Source of the DNA: a virus
Virus record (IMG/VR): IMGVR_UViG_3300032315_000210
Location: 1 to 36,957 of that record
DNA length: 36,957 bases
Strand: one strand, 5' to 3'
A program made the position numbers and the translations under genes. Below the pieces are notes generated by a model that saw only the letters and a list, made by a program, of their open reading frames with translations, was not told where the DNA came from and did not search any database. Below are positions 15,213 through 21,514 of this stretch, one piece after another; positions within the stretch are counted from its first letter, which is position 1, and every line of letters starts with the position of its first letter.

Positions 15213-15341
15213 ATGAAAACATTGGTTGTTATTGTAGGGACAGCGTTTTTTACATTTGGTTCAATAGCGTTGTTTACTAGGGCTGTGTTTAAAGCGTTTG
15301 ATGGTATTGATTATGATTGGGATGAGTATGACCGTAAGTGA
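15213..15341 (+). CDS. Small single-span membrane protein, 42 aa
   Basis: ATG 15213 has AAGGGA eight bases upstream. Residues about 3-24 (TLVVIVGTAFFTFGSIALF) are one membrane helix; the short tail is acidic (DGIDYDWDEYDRK). It is the first gene of the plus-strand unit. Early phage membrane peptides often alter host physiology, but no family is recognised. Confidence 0.6.
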   Translation: MKTLVVIVGTAFFTFGSIALFTRAVFKAFDGIDYDWDEYDRK

Positions 15342-15399
15342 CCAAGATAGAGTATTGCTAAAGTTACTTGCTAAGCGTAAGCCGAAGCCAAAGAAGTAA
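15328..15399 (+). CDS. Possible 23-aa basic peptide
   Basis: The frame starts at ATG 15328 inside the end of the previous gene and stops at TAA 15397-15399, whose last A begins the next ATG (TAATG). The peptide ends KRKPKPKK. Its only support is tight coupling on both sides; it may simply be a translational bridge. Confidence 0.35.
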   Translation: MTVSDQDRVLLKLLAKRKPKPKK

Positions 15400-15794
15400 T
15401 GGGTTACACTAAACCTGAACTGAGAAAGCGGATTGTGTCAGCCGTTAAGGCTGGAACATCTGGTGGTAAGGCTGGACAGTGGTCAGCCCGTAAAGCACAG
15501 ATAGTGGCGCAACGCTATGAGAAGGCTGGTGGTGGTTACACTGGTGCGAAAACCAAGGCTCAGTCCAATCTGAGTAAATGGACTAAAGAGAAATGGACTA
15601 CATCAGATGGGAAACCTGCTATTAGAACAGGTGGCACGACACGATACCTACCTAAGAAGGCATGGTCTGAACTTTCGCCGAAACAAAAGCAGGCAACAAA
15701 TAGCAAGAAACTACAAGCGTCTAAAAAAGGTAAACAGTTTGTGGCGAATACACCAGCAGCAAAGAAGGCTGGAAAGAAAGCAAGGACAGCATAA
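15399..15794 (+). CDS. DUF5872-domain protein
   Basis: 131 residues and strongly basic. The whole length matches the pattern of the DUF5872 family: PELRKRIVSAVKAGTSGG, GQWSARKAQIVAQRYEKAGGGY, a KWTKEKW block and RYLPKKAW. The family occurs in phages, giant viruses and scattered bacteria; I know of no established function. The Lys-rich C-terminus suggests nucleic acid contact. It is joined by one-base overlap to the gene before it and by a TAATG-type overlap to the gene after it. Confidence 0.75.
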   Translation: MGYTKPELRKRIVSAVKAGTSGGKAGQWSARKAQIVAQRYEKAGGGYTGAKTKAQSNLSKWTKEKWTTSDGKPAIRTGGTTRYLPKKAWSELSPKQKQATNSKKLQASKKGKQFVANTPAAKKAGKKARTA

Positions 15795-16111
15795 TGGCAA
15801 CATCTAAGCGTGACCCACGGCTAGCACGAGCAGGAGTTAGCGGTTACAACAAGCCAAAGCGCACACCTAGCCATCCTACTAAGTCACATATTGTTGTAGC
15901 CCGTAGTGGTGGTACAGTTAAAACCATTAGGTTTGGTCAGCAGGGTGTTAAAACTAATCAGACTGCTGGACAACGCAAAGCGTTTAAGTCCCGTCACGCA
16001 TCAAATATCTCTAGAGGACCTCTGTCCGCTGCCTACTGGGCAGATAAAGTAAAGTGGTCACCATCAAAGACTAGTCAACCCCGTAACCAGAAGTGGGTTA
16101 AGGGTTCATAA
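15794..16111 (+). CDS. Conserved basic phage protein, 105 aa
   Basis: Opening RDPRLARAGVSGYNKPKRTP followed by SHIVVARSGGTVKTIRFGQQG and the C-terminal SAAYWADKVKW match a small basic protein often found in aquatic phages and next to DUF5872-type genes. Function is not known to me. High Lys/Arg/Ser content suggests DNA or RNA binding. It closes the first early cassette: the second repeat array and a strong terminator follow at once. Confidence 0.65.
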   Translation: MATSKRDPRLARAGVSGYNKPKRTPSHPTKSHIVVARSGGTVKTIRFGQQGVKTNQTAGQRKAFKSRHASNISRGPLSAAYWADKVKWSPSKTSQPRNQKWVKGS

Positions 16112-16113
16112 TT

Positions 16114-16153
16114 CTGTAACACTACTGTAACATTCCCGTAACATTACTGTAAC
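16114..16153 (+). repeat. Four TGTAACA-type repeats at 11-bp spacing (right array)
   Basis: GTAAC occurs at 16116, 16127, 16138 and 16149, exactly 11 bp apart, in units CTGTAACACTA, CTGTAACATTC, CCGTAACATTA and CTGTAACAAAC. It begins three bases after a stop codon and abuts the terminator hairpin. Unit sequence, copy number and period match the left array at 14957-15000, which is in the opposite orientation. Confidence 0.9.
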
Positions 16154-16179
16154 AAACCACCCCTAGCGGGGTGGTTTTT
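16154..16179 (+). terminator. Rho-independent terminator
   Basis: A perfect 10-bp stem, AAACCACCCC with GGGGTGGTTT, with a TAGC loop, followed by TT then CTATAT. It ends the first early cassette. Placement directly behind four phased repeats suggests that a bound factor could affect termination here. Confidence 0.85.
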
Positions 16180-16764
16180 CTATATACAACACTATATGAA
16201 ATAAGGGTCCCAACCTATCAGACCCCCACCCCATGTGACCAAAGTCATAGCATAGACAAGCCATATAACACCACAATCCCAAAACTGCCCTCTGGCTCTA
16301 TCGTCATAGAGTACCAGACAGAGCGAGCCGTAGCCCCCCCCATGCGCCCCCCCGTCCGCATTGGGACTGGAAATCCTTGTATCCATTGCGTGGGCGGACC
16401 CGAACGCACCTTAACCCCAACTTTTTTGCTGTTACATGCAGGCGGGCGGGTACTAGCGGAGCAGACTACTATTTTGGGCTGTCATATCCTGCGGGGGCGG
16501 GCGTGAGCGTCAAAGAAGGAATTGCAACGGTTCAGCGATGAACACACATTCATTCACACATGTTAGTGTGTGGGTGAGGGCGTGTGCGTCAAAGAGGGAT
16601 TGTGTCGTTCGGTGTTGCCGAGCGACTTGGTGTTCACACACACTCTAGTGGGTGGGTGTGAGCGTCAAAGAGGGAATGTTGTGGTGGTTGCGACATGGTG
16701 TTGCGACATTAGATGTCCGTGAACGGACAGCCACGAGTTATGCCGATTAGTCTGGGAGGACATC
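16180..16764. other. Gene-free early control region with three stem-loop/CGTCAAAGAGG elements
   Basis: No convincing gene. A 111-codon frame at 16171-16506 begins inside the terminator and has unrelated composition. The stretch has long C and G runs (about 16334-16351 and 16491-16499), a compound hairpin TCTGG/CCAGA around TCTAT/ATAGA (16291-16318), a small hairpin TGTCCG-TGAA-CGGACA (16714-16729), and three copies of GCGTCAAAGARGG at 16507, 16586 and 16662, about 77 bp apart. Copies two and three are preceded by CACACA/TGTGTG-type stems (16555-16572 and 16634-16661). It probably carries the promoters of the main early unit. Confidence 0.55.
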
Positions 16765-17007
16765 ATGGCACGCAAGAAATTAGCAGTAGTTGTAATGGGT
16801 CGTTACGCAAAGTGCGACAAGTGGTGGACGGTTGCGTTTGATAACGCTACCGAAGTGTTGGAGACTGGTACGGTTGTGGATGTTCGTAAGGTGGACGGAA
16901 GCGAGCAGAAGGTCATCGTGCAGGCTTTGATTGCATCGTCAATCGTGGAGTCGGACACGCAGAACCCAACATTGTTCTACACTTACACGAAGGTGTCGGG
17001 CAAGTAG
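16765..17007 (+). CDS. Hypothetical early protein, 80 aa
   Basis: Starts at ATG 16765 with GGGAGGACATC upstream, a strong ribosome site. The protein is a mix of short strands (KLAVVVMGRY, QKVIVQALI) with no recognised motif. It is the first gene of the main early unit and its stop codon is four bases before the hammerhead ribozyme, so its message would be cut just behind the coding region. Confidence 0.6.
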   Translation: MARKKLAVVVMGRYAKCDKWWTVAFDNATEVLETGTVVDVRKVDGSEQKVIVQALIASSIVESDTQNPTLFYTYTKVSGK

Positions 17008-17010
17008 CAA

Positions 17011-17067
17011 GGACGAAACGGGAGTTCCCCACTCCCGTCCACGGATATTGTCCGTGCTGATGAGTCC
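17011..17067 (+). ncRNA. Type II hammerhead ribozyme
   Basis: All conserved core positions are present in the order expected for a molecule opened at stem II. GGAC (17011-17014, stem II 3' side), GAAA (17015-17018), stem III of 8 bp (17018-17025 with 17031-17038, loop TCCCC), the GTC cleavage triplet ending at C17039, stem I of 6 bp (CACGGA 17040-17045 with TCCGTG 17051-17056, loop TATTG), then CTGATGA (17057-17063) and GTCC (17064-17067, stem II 5' side). Every stem is perfect. Cleavage is predicted after 17039. A bulged continuation of stem II (TTG 17071-17073 with CAA 17008-17010) could provide the loop-loop contact. Confidence 0.9.
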
Positions 17068-17092
17068 AGTTTGACTACGCTGGGAGGCGTGT

Positions 17093-17245
17093 ATGAGTAA
17101 TGCAGTAATGGAGCGGAAACTACTGTCTAAGGGTATTTATGAGTGCCCATCGTGCAGTAAGCGGACGGAAGTGTTCGTCAAAGTTGTTGAGGTGGCTTGT
17201 GGTTGCAAGCCACAACGGGTTTCTATGCGAAAGGTAGGCAAGTGA
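17093..17245 (+). CDS. Small zinc-ribbon protein, 50 aa
   Basis: ATG 17093 has GGGAGG upstream (17082-17087). The peptide contains CPSC and, about 16 residues later, CGC, an arrangement able to hold one zinc ion. It is the first gene behind the ribozyme; the cleaved message would start 54 bases before this codon. Its TGA overlaps the ATG of the next gene. Confidence 0.6.
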   Translation: MSNAVMERKLLSKGIYECPSCSKRTEVFVKVVEVACGCKPQRVSMRKVGK

Positions 17246-17385
17246 TGGATAGGAAGTATTCGGTGTGGGTTGGTGGTGGCGAGGTGAACGATTATGCGCT
17301 GGATTATGAGACAGCGTTGCGTGTTGCCGAGGGTTGGCGTAATGATGGGTATGATGAGGTTCAGATTCAGGAGGTTGCGCAATGA
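17245..17385 (+). CDS. Hypothetical early protein, 46 aa
   Basis: Start at ATG 17245 overlapping the previous TGA (TGATG); the frame is open further upstream but that part shadows the zinc-ribbon gene. The peptide KYSVWVGGGEVNDYALDYETALRVAEGWRNDGYDEVQIQEV has a strand-helix-strand pattern common in small phage proteins that act on host targets. Function unknown. Confidence 0.55.
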   Translation: MDRKYSVWVGGGEVNDYALDYETALRVAEGWRNDGYDEVQIQEVAQ

Positions 17386-17573
17386 CTACTAGACCGAAGT
17401 TTGGTTATGGTGACATCGTGTACATAAAGGGTCGTAAGGGTCATTGGATTGTCCGTGATGCTGATGAACGGTTTGATAATGCTATGATGCTAGTGTATGA
17501 GCAGAAGGCTAGCGGGTTTGTCCTGTTGGCTGTACGAGGTGCCGATTGTTATATGGTGGAGGAGAATGTATGA
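17382..17573 (+). CDS. Hypothetical early protein, 63 aa
   Basis: Overlaps its neighbours by four bases on both sides (ATGA). The sequence FGYGDIVYIKGRKGHWIVRDAD followed by hydrophobic strands suggests a small SH3-like beta barrel. No family assigned. Confidence 0.55.
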   Translation: MTTRPKFGYGDIVYIKGRKGHWIVRDADERFDNAMMLVYEQKASGFVLLAVRGADCYMVEENV

Positions 17574-17851
17574 TTACGCTAGATGCTTATGATATTGCTG
17601 GCATAGTGTTCGTAGTGTTAGTGTTTGGCTTGCTTGGGCTTATGAAGTGGGCGAGTCGTGATACTTGTGAACCTGAGGTTGGTACCATTAGGATTGTGTG
17701 GTCGTGGGAGGATATACAAATGTTGCGTCCTGATTTGTCCGAGGACGATTGCTGTGTTATGCTTATGCGTATAGGTGATAGTTTGCATAACCGTAGCATT
17801 GAGGTTGGTTGGGAGATTATGGAGTTTCTAGTTCGCATGGAAAGCGAATGA
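17570..17851 (+). CDS. Membrane-anchored early protein, 93 aa
   Basis: Start at ATG 17570, coupled by ATGA. A single transmembrane helix covers residues about 7-25 (YDIAGIVFVVLVFGLLGLM). The soluble part holds several Cys and acidic residues (DLSEDDCCVMLMRIGD) and a helix at the C-terminus. It has no recognised domain. Confidence 0.55.
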   Translation: MITLDAYDIAGIVFVVLVFGLLGLMKWASRDTCEPEVGTIRIVWSWEDIQMLRPDLSEDDCCVMLMRIGDSLHNRSIEVGWEIMEFLVRMESE

Positions 17852-17852
17852 T

Positions 17853-17928
17853 GCACATGTGGGTGGGTGTGCGTGTCAAAGATAAGGTTTCGGCTTGGCA
17901 ATTCCGCCATGCCGATATAACGCCGAAA
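17853..17928 (+). promoter_or_regulatory. Structured leader of the AAA+ gene, with CGTCAAAGAGG-type element
   Basis: A stem GCACA/TGTGC (17853-17857 and 17868-17872) precedes GTGTCAAAGATAAGG, the fourth copy of the early element. Next comes a leader in which TTTCGGC (17888-17894) can pair with GCCGAAA (17922-17928) just before the ribosome site AGGAGG, or with the alternative GCCGA (17911-17915), supported by GGCA/TGCC inside. These two folds exclude each other, the layout of a translational switch. Confidence 0.5.
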
Positions 17929-17945
17929 GGCAGGAGGAAATAATA

Positions 17946-19265
17946 ATGGCTGGGAAAGCAAACATTGTGGTGAGCATTAATTGCGCCACGAAGAAAGCAA
18001 TAACGAAATACAGTGAGGCTGGTCGTGAGATAGAGAACGAGTTACGCTATCTAGACCGCAACACGCTAATCAAGGTGGCAGGCTTACTTGGGCACAAGTT
18101 CGTTGGCAAGTCACCGTTGTCCTATACACAGTACGAGTTGCGTAACTTGTGCAATGAGAAGATGGAAGGTCGTACCGACATTGTGTTGGGTGCTGGTTCT
18201 CGTCCTGCGGTTCCGTCACCTGTGGTGACACAACCTAATCCGATTCTTCGTACTACGGAGCCTGTCCGTGTTACACCATCGGGTGTTGAGGATGCGTTGC
18301 GTAATGTTATCACCGAGGCTATGTCCGCTTACACCGAGAGTGGCGTGGACAAGGAAGTGGTCAATGGTATTGTTGCCGAGGCGATTAGTAATCATGCGAT
18401 TGCTGTCAAGGCACAGATTGACCATCTCACACGGGTTATCCGTGAGTCTAAGCCTGAGGTGATACAGATTGACCTAACGGGTGGTGTCACTCGTAAGGTT
18501 GAGGGTCGTACACATTACCTGTTCCCGAAGGTGCTCAAGGTTGTGAACGCTGGGTTGTCGCCTTGGATTACTGGCACGGCTGGTGTTGGTAAGACGATGA
18601 TGGCAGAACAGATTGCATATGCGTTGGGTCTGGAATATTCACCAGAGTCGTTCTGTTCACAGTCGTCCAAGTCGGAAATCAAAGGCTATAAGGATGGTCA
18701 CGGGTTGTATCAGTCAGTGGAGTTCCGCCAACGCTTTGAGCATGGCGGAGTGTACCTGCTAGATGAGATTGATGCCGCTAATCCGAACATCCTGCTTACG
18801 CTGAACAGTGCGTTGTCCAACGGTTGGATGATGTTCCCTGATGGTAAGGTCAAGCGTCACGAGAAGTTCGTGGCGATTGCCTCTGCGAACACATACGGCA
18901 ACGGTGCTACAGCCGAGTATGTTGGTCGTCAGGTGATTGATGGTTCCACGCTTAATAGATTCGTCAAGATGGATATGCAGATTGATGAGGTTATGGAGGC
19001 TGGTATCGTTGGTGACCTTAGTGTGGACGCTGATGCTGGTAGGTCATGGTTGAACATTGTGCGTAAGGCAAGAAGCAATGTCTCTGCTCATGGTCTTAAG
19101 GTTATCGTGTCACCACGAGACTCATATCATGGTGCACGGTTGCTTAACACTGGGTTCACATTCCAAGAGTGTGTGCCGATGACCTTTGCCAGTGGGCTTA
19201 AGCCTGAGCAGTTCGCTAAGGTGATGGAAGGTGTTACTGTCCCATCGGGTGGTGCTACACTATAA
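17946..19265 (+). CDS. AAA+ ATPase, CobS/MoxR-like
   Basis: 439 residues from ATG 17946, preceded by AGGAGG at eight bases. An N-terminal half of unknown fold (1-170) precedes the ATPase: Walker A GTAGVGKT (210-217), Walker B LLDEID (271-276), sensor ASAN (312-315), and LNRF (336-339). The layout matches the AAA_5/CobS type often found in aquatic phages. Members usually act with a VWA-domain partner to remodel a metal-binding or DNA-associated complex. The gene behind the next one is the candidate partner. The target in the phage cycle is not known. Confidence 0.8.
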   Translation: MAGKANIVVSINCATKKAITKYSEAGREIENELRYLDRNTLIKVAGLLGHKFVGKSPLSYTQYELRNLCNEKMEGRTDIVLGAGSRPAVPSPVVTQPNPILRTTEPVRVTPSGVEDALRNVITEAMSAYTESGVDKEVVNGIVAEAISNHAIAVKAQIDHLTRVIRESKPEVIQIDLTGGVTRKVEGRTHYLFPKVLKVVNAGLSPWITGTAGVGKTMMAEQIAYALGLEYSPESFCSQSSKSEIKGYKDGHGLYQSVEFRQRFEHGGVYLLDEIDAANPNILLTLNSALSNGWMMFPDGKVKRHEKFVAIASANTYGNGATAEYVGRQVIDGSTLNRFVKMDMQIDEVMEAGIVGDLSVDADAGRSWLNIVRKARSNVSAHGLKVIVSPRDSYHGARLLNTGFTFQECVPMTFASGLKPEQFAKVMEGVTVPSGGATL

Positions 19266-19276
19266 TGGCTTGTGTG

Positions 19277-19325
19277 TGCCCACCCATTCTCCCAGCGTGG
19301 GTGGGCATGCTCGTCAAAGAGGAGG
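19277..19325 (+). promoter_or_regulatory. Stem-loop plus CGTCAAAGAGGAGG element
   Basis: A perfect 10-bp stem, TGCCCACCCA (19277-19286) with TGGGTGGGCA (19298-19307) and an 11-base loop, is followed by TCGTCAAAGAGGAGG (19311-19325), whose end is the ribosome site of the 37-aa gene. It is the clearest copy of the early element and separates the ATPase gene from the next genes. Confidence 0.65.
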
Positions 19326-19329
19326 ATTT

Positions 19330-19443
19330 ATGAAGTTGCTAATTGGTTATTCACTAGATATGCTGTGTCGCTTATCGGGACACCGCTTATGTCACACTTG
19401 GGTAGGTCGCACGGCTTACACTATGATTAACGGAGGAGAGTAA
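19330..19443 (+). CDS. Small early protein, 37 aa
   Basis: ATG 19330 stands four bases past GAGGAGG; the frame stays open upstream but through the regulatory stem. The peptide has two Cys and three His (MLCRLSGHRLCHTW), possibly a metal site. It is one base away from the next gene. No function assigned. Confidence 0.5.
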   Translation: MKLLIGYSLDMLCRLSGHRLCHTWVGRTAYTMINGGE

Positions 19444-19444
19444 T

Positions 19445-20275
19445 ATGAAAGTACATACAGTAGATAATGTGTGGATTGATGAGTTCGCCTCGTTAGGCGA
19501 GGCTCTCACATATGCGAAGAGCAACACCAACAGGCGTTCATCCGATACCAAGTCCGAGAAAGATTGGTATGGTTCGCCTGACCTAGACACAGCAGTGCAG
19601 ATGGGCTTTGATGGTTGGCAGGAGATTCGTCCTAAGGTGGAGGCTATGTTCTCACGGATGGAGGAGCAGATTAACATGGCGATTGGTGATGTGTTTGAGA
19701 TGCGCTACGATTATGGTGGCGATAGCGTGGACATTGACCGATTCCTTATGGGTGACCCTGAATGTATGTTAGAGTATGATGTGGTTCCTGCTGGTAGGAT
19801 GGGTCGTGTCGTTAAGGTTCTCGTCAATGGTGCTGCTAGTTGTTCGGTTAGTGCCGAGGATATCCAACGCCGAGGTGCTTTAGCGGTAGCGTTAGTGGAT
19901 GTGCTTAACAAGTTGGGTGTGGGTGTTGAGGTGTGGCTAGAAAGTGCTACCGAGTATGATAACAAGTATCATTCACAACTAATCAAGTTACATTCATCCG
20001 AGGAACGCCTTGATGTGAACAACCTTATGTTTGCTATGGCTCATCCGTCCATGCTAAGACGGGTTGGGTTTAGTATTCTTGAACAGACTGGTTGGGCACC
20101 TGCCAAGAAATGTGCACAGATTGGTGCAGGGTATGGTCGTCCACATAACCTTACACAAGCGAAGCGTATTGAGGCTGATGTTTCAATAGATAGGATTCAG
20201 AACGCAACAGGTGACCCTGTTGCGGATGGTGTTGCTTATATCATGTCCACCGTTAAAGGTCTGGACCTGCTATAA
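19445..20275 (+). CDS. Putative partner of the AAA+ ATPase (possible degenerate VWA-like domain)
   Basis: 276 residues. The N-terminal part carries GSPDLDTAVQMGFDGWQE, a feature of a phage family of unknown function (DUF7192-like by pattern). The middle reads VKVLVNGAASCSVSAED followed by a helix with RRGALAVALVDVLNKLGVGVEVWLE. This strand, Ser-rich loop, helix and strand order is like the first half of a von Willebrand A domain, but the metal-site DxSxS is replaced by NGAASCS. It sits 180 bases behind the ATPase, as VWA proteins do behind MoxR/CobS ATPases. The VWA idea is inference. Confidence 0.55.
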   Translation: MKVHTVDNVWIDEFASLGEALTYAKSNTNRRSSDTKSEKDWYGSPDLDTAVQMGFDGWQEIRPKVEAMFSRMEEQINMAIGDVFEMRYDYGGDSVDIDRFLMGDPECMLEYDVVPAGRMGRVVKVLVNGAASCSVSAEDIQRRGALAVALVDVLNKLGVGVEVWLESATEYDNKYHSQLIKLHSSEERLDVNNLMFAMAHPSMLRRVGFSILEQTGWAPAKKCAQIGAGYGRPHNLTQAKRIEADVSIDRIQNATGDPVADGVAYIMSTVKGLDLL

Positions 20276-20309
20276 TGCACAAGCGGTGCCTACGCCGTTA
20301 TACAGTGGG

Positions 20310-20342
20310 GCGGGGGCTGGACAATAAAACTCCAGCCTCCGC
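20310..20342 (+). other. Stable 12-bp hairpin in an early gap
   Basis: GCGGGGGCTGGA (20310-20321) pairs with TCCAGCCTCCGC (20331-20342) with one G-T pair; the loop is CAATAAAAC. No U-tract follows, so it is not a classic terminator. It stands between the ATPase-partner gene and a small gene and may protect the 5' end of the downstream message. Confidence 0.55.
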
Positions 20343-20377
20343 TAAGGATAACAACAACAAACATATGGGAGAATATG

Positions 20378-20536
20378 ATGGAATATGAAGTGCGGTTAGT
20401 CGTCACCTATGATGGTGCCGAGATAGATGAAAGTATTATTCAAGCGTTAGAAGATGCTGGTATCAAGGTGGATTTCATGTCTATTGTTGATGCTAGTGGC
20501 GAGTTTCATCCTGAGTTTATGAGCGTGGAGGCTTAA
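20378..20536 (+). CDS. Hypothetical early protein, 52 aa
   Basis: Two ATG codons in tandem (20375 and 20378); the second is chosen because GGGAG lies six bases before it. The peptide EYEVRLVVTYDGAEIDESIIQALEDAGIKVDFMSIVDASGEF has a beta-alpha-beta pattern and an acidic charge. One base separates it from the next gene. Confidence 0.55.
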   Translation: MEYEVRLVVTYDGAEIDESIIQALEDAGIKVDFMSIVDASGEFHPEFMSVEA

Positions 20537-20537
20537 C

Positions 20538-21140
20538 ATGAGTACAGTACATGGGTTATTGATTCACAGTGGCGTTGGTGCCAAGGTGGAACGCATACAA
20601 GTAGGAGAACTAGAAAACATCCAGCATTATGTTGGTGGTATGATTGATGCGGTTCGTAAGCAAGTATCCAAAGACATTGTGGCTGTTGGTTATGTCCACG
20701 ATGAGGGATTGATTTTGGATATGGAAATGAATTGGATTGCTAGTGCCCTGTTCATGCAGGAGATTCGTGGTCCAGTGGTTGTCGTTAATGGTTTGAGTAA
20801 CGATTACGAGTATGATGGTGACAACCATGATTTGCCTGATGAGTTCATTACTTACATGCAAACCAAGTTCATTGATAAGGTTGCCGAAACATATAACGAG
20901 TCCAAACTTGTTCAGTCAATGTTGGAATATGCTTTCAACAAGGATATGATGACCGAGGATGAAGTGTCAGAATTGCTTAAGCATCTGGAACTAGGTGTTG
21001 AAGGCAATCAAGAGTCTATGGATTATGTTAATAACGAGTTCGCTCGTATTTACGAAATGATTGAACAAGAAATGACTGTTGGTGCAACCACACAATTAGT
21101 TGATGAAATCTACGACTATCTAAAGAAACAAGGAGCGTGA
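20538..21140 (+). CDS. DUF3846-like early protein
   Basis: 200 residues. The N-terminal 75 residues follow the pattern of DUF3846: LENIQHYVGGMIDAV, a HDEGLILDMEMNWIASAL segment, and IRGPVVVVNG. The C-terminal part is helical and acidic. DUF3846 proteins are small phage and plasmid proteins without an established role. It is coupled to a zinc-binding gene one base behind. Confidence 0.65.
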   Translation: MSTVHGLLIHSGVGAKVERIQVGELENIQHYVGGMIDAVRKQVSKDIVAVGYVHDEGLILDMEMNWIASALFMQEIRGPVVVVNGLSNDYEYDGDNHDLPDEFITYMQTKFIDKVAETYNESKLVQSMLEYAFNKDMMTEDEVSELLKHLELGVEGNQESMDYVNNEFARIYEMIEQEMTVGATTQLVDEIYDYLKKQGA

Positions 21141-21141
21141 T

Positions 21142-21348
21142 ATGAAATCTATACAGACACCTATGTGTCCCGTATGTGGTGCTACTACGATTATGTTCGT
21201 GGATGAAATCGCTTATGAAAGGTGGCAGAGTCAGGAAATCCTTATCCAGCAAGCGTTTCCCGACATGTCGTTAGGTGAAAGAGAGTTAATGAAAACAGGA
21301 TTCCATCCTGAGTGTTGGGATTCTTTATTTACCGAGGAGGAAAGTTAA
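21142..21348 (+). CDS. Small zinc-binding protein, 68 aa
   Basis: CPVCG at residues about 9-13 and HPECWD near the end give three Cys and one His able to hold a zinc ion. AAGGAG lies six bases upstream of ATG 21142. It is next to another zinc-binding protein. No family assigned. Confidence 0.55.
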   Translation: MKSIQTPMCPVCGATTIMFVDEIAYERWQSQEILIQQAFPDMSLGERELMKTGFHPECWDSLFTEEES

Positions 21349-21349
21349 T

Positions 21350-21514
21350 ATGTCATGTCCAATATGCAATGGTCCAATTCCTAATGCTATGGATGAGGGA
21401 AAATATTCAGGTGCTTTATCTCGCAGAGATAACAAGACGGAGATTTGTTCCGCTTGTGGTGTTGATGAAGCGATTCAGGATTATCAAAGATTACTAGAAA
21501 AAGGAGAAGCGTAA
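21350..21514 (+). CDS. Zinc-finger protein of the 'ALSRRDNKTEICSACG' type, 54 aa
   Basis: Starts at ATG 21350 after GAGGAGG. It carries CPIC at residues 3-6 and the widely shared phage motif SRRDNKTEICSACG, forming a four-Cys zinc ribbon. Proteins with this motif are common in phages of many hosts and remain without a defined role. Its TAA shares a base with the next ATG. Confidence 0.7.
   Translation: MSCPICNGPIPNAMDEGKYSGALSRRDNKTEICSACGVDEAIQDYQRLLEKGEA

Noticed and set aside
16171-16506. 111-codon open frame behind the early terminator
   Set aside because: It begins within the terminator stem tail, lacks a ribosome site, has unrelated composition and runs through C/G runs and control elements.
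16591-16756. Tiny frames starting after the second and third CGTCAAAGAGG copies (about 19 and 24 codons)
   Set aside because: The start codons are too close to the purine run and the peptides look random; their codons contain the repeat arms themselves.
17448-17475. Second CTGATGA sequence, followed by ACGG
   Set aside because: It lies in a coding gene and no GAAA core or matching stems occur nearby, so it is not a hammerhead.
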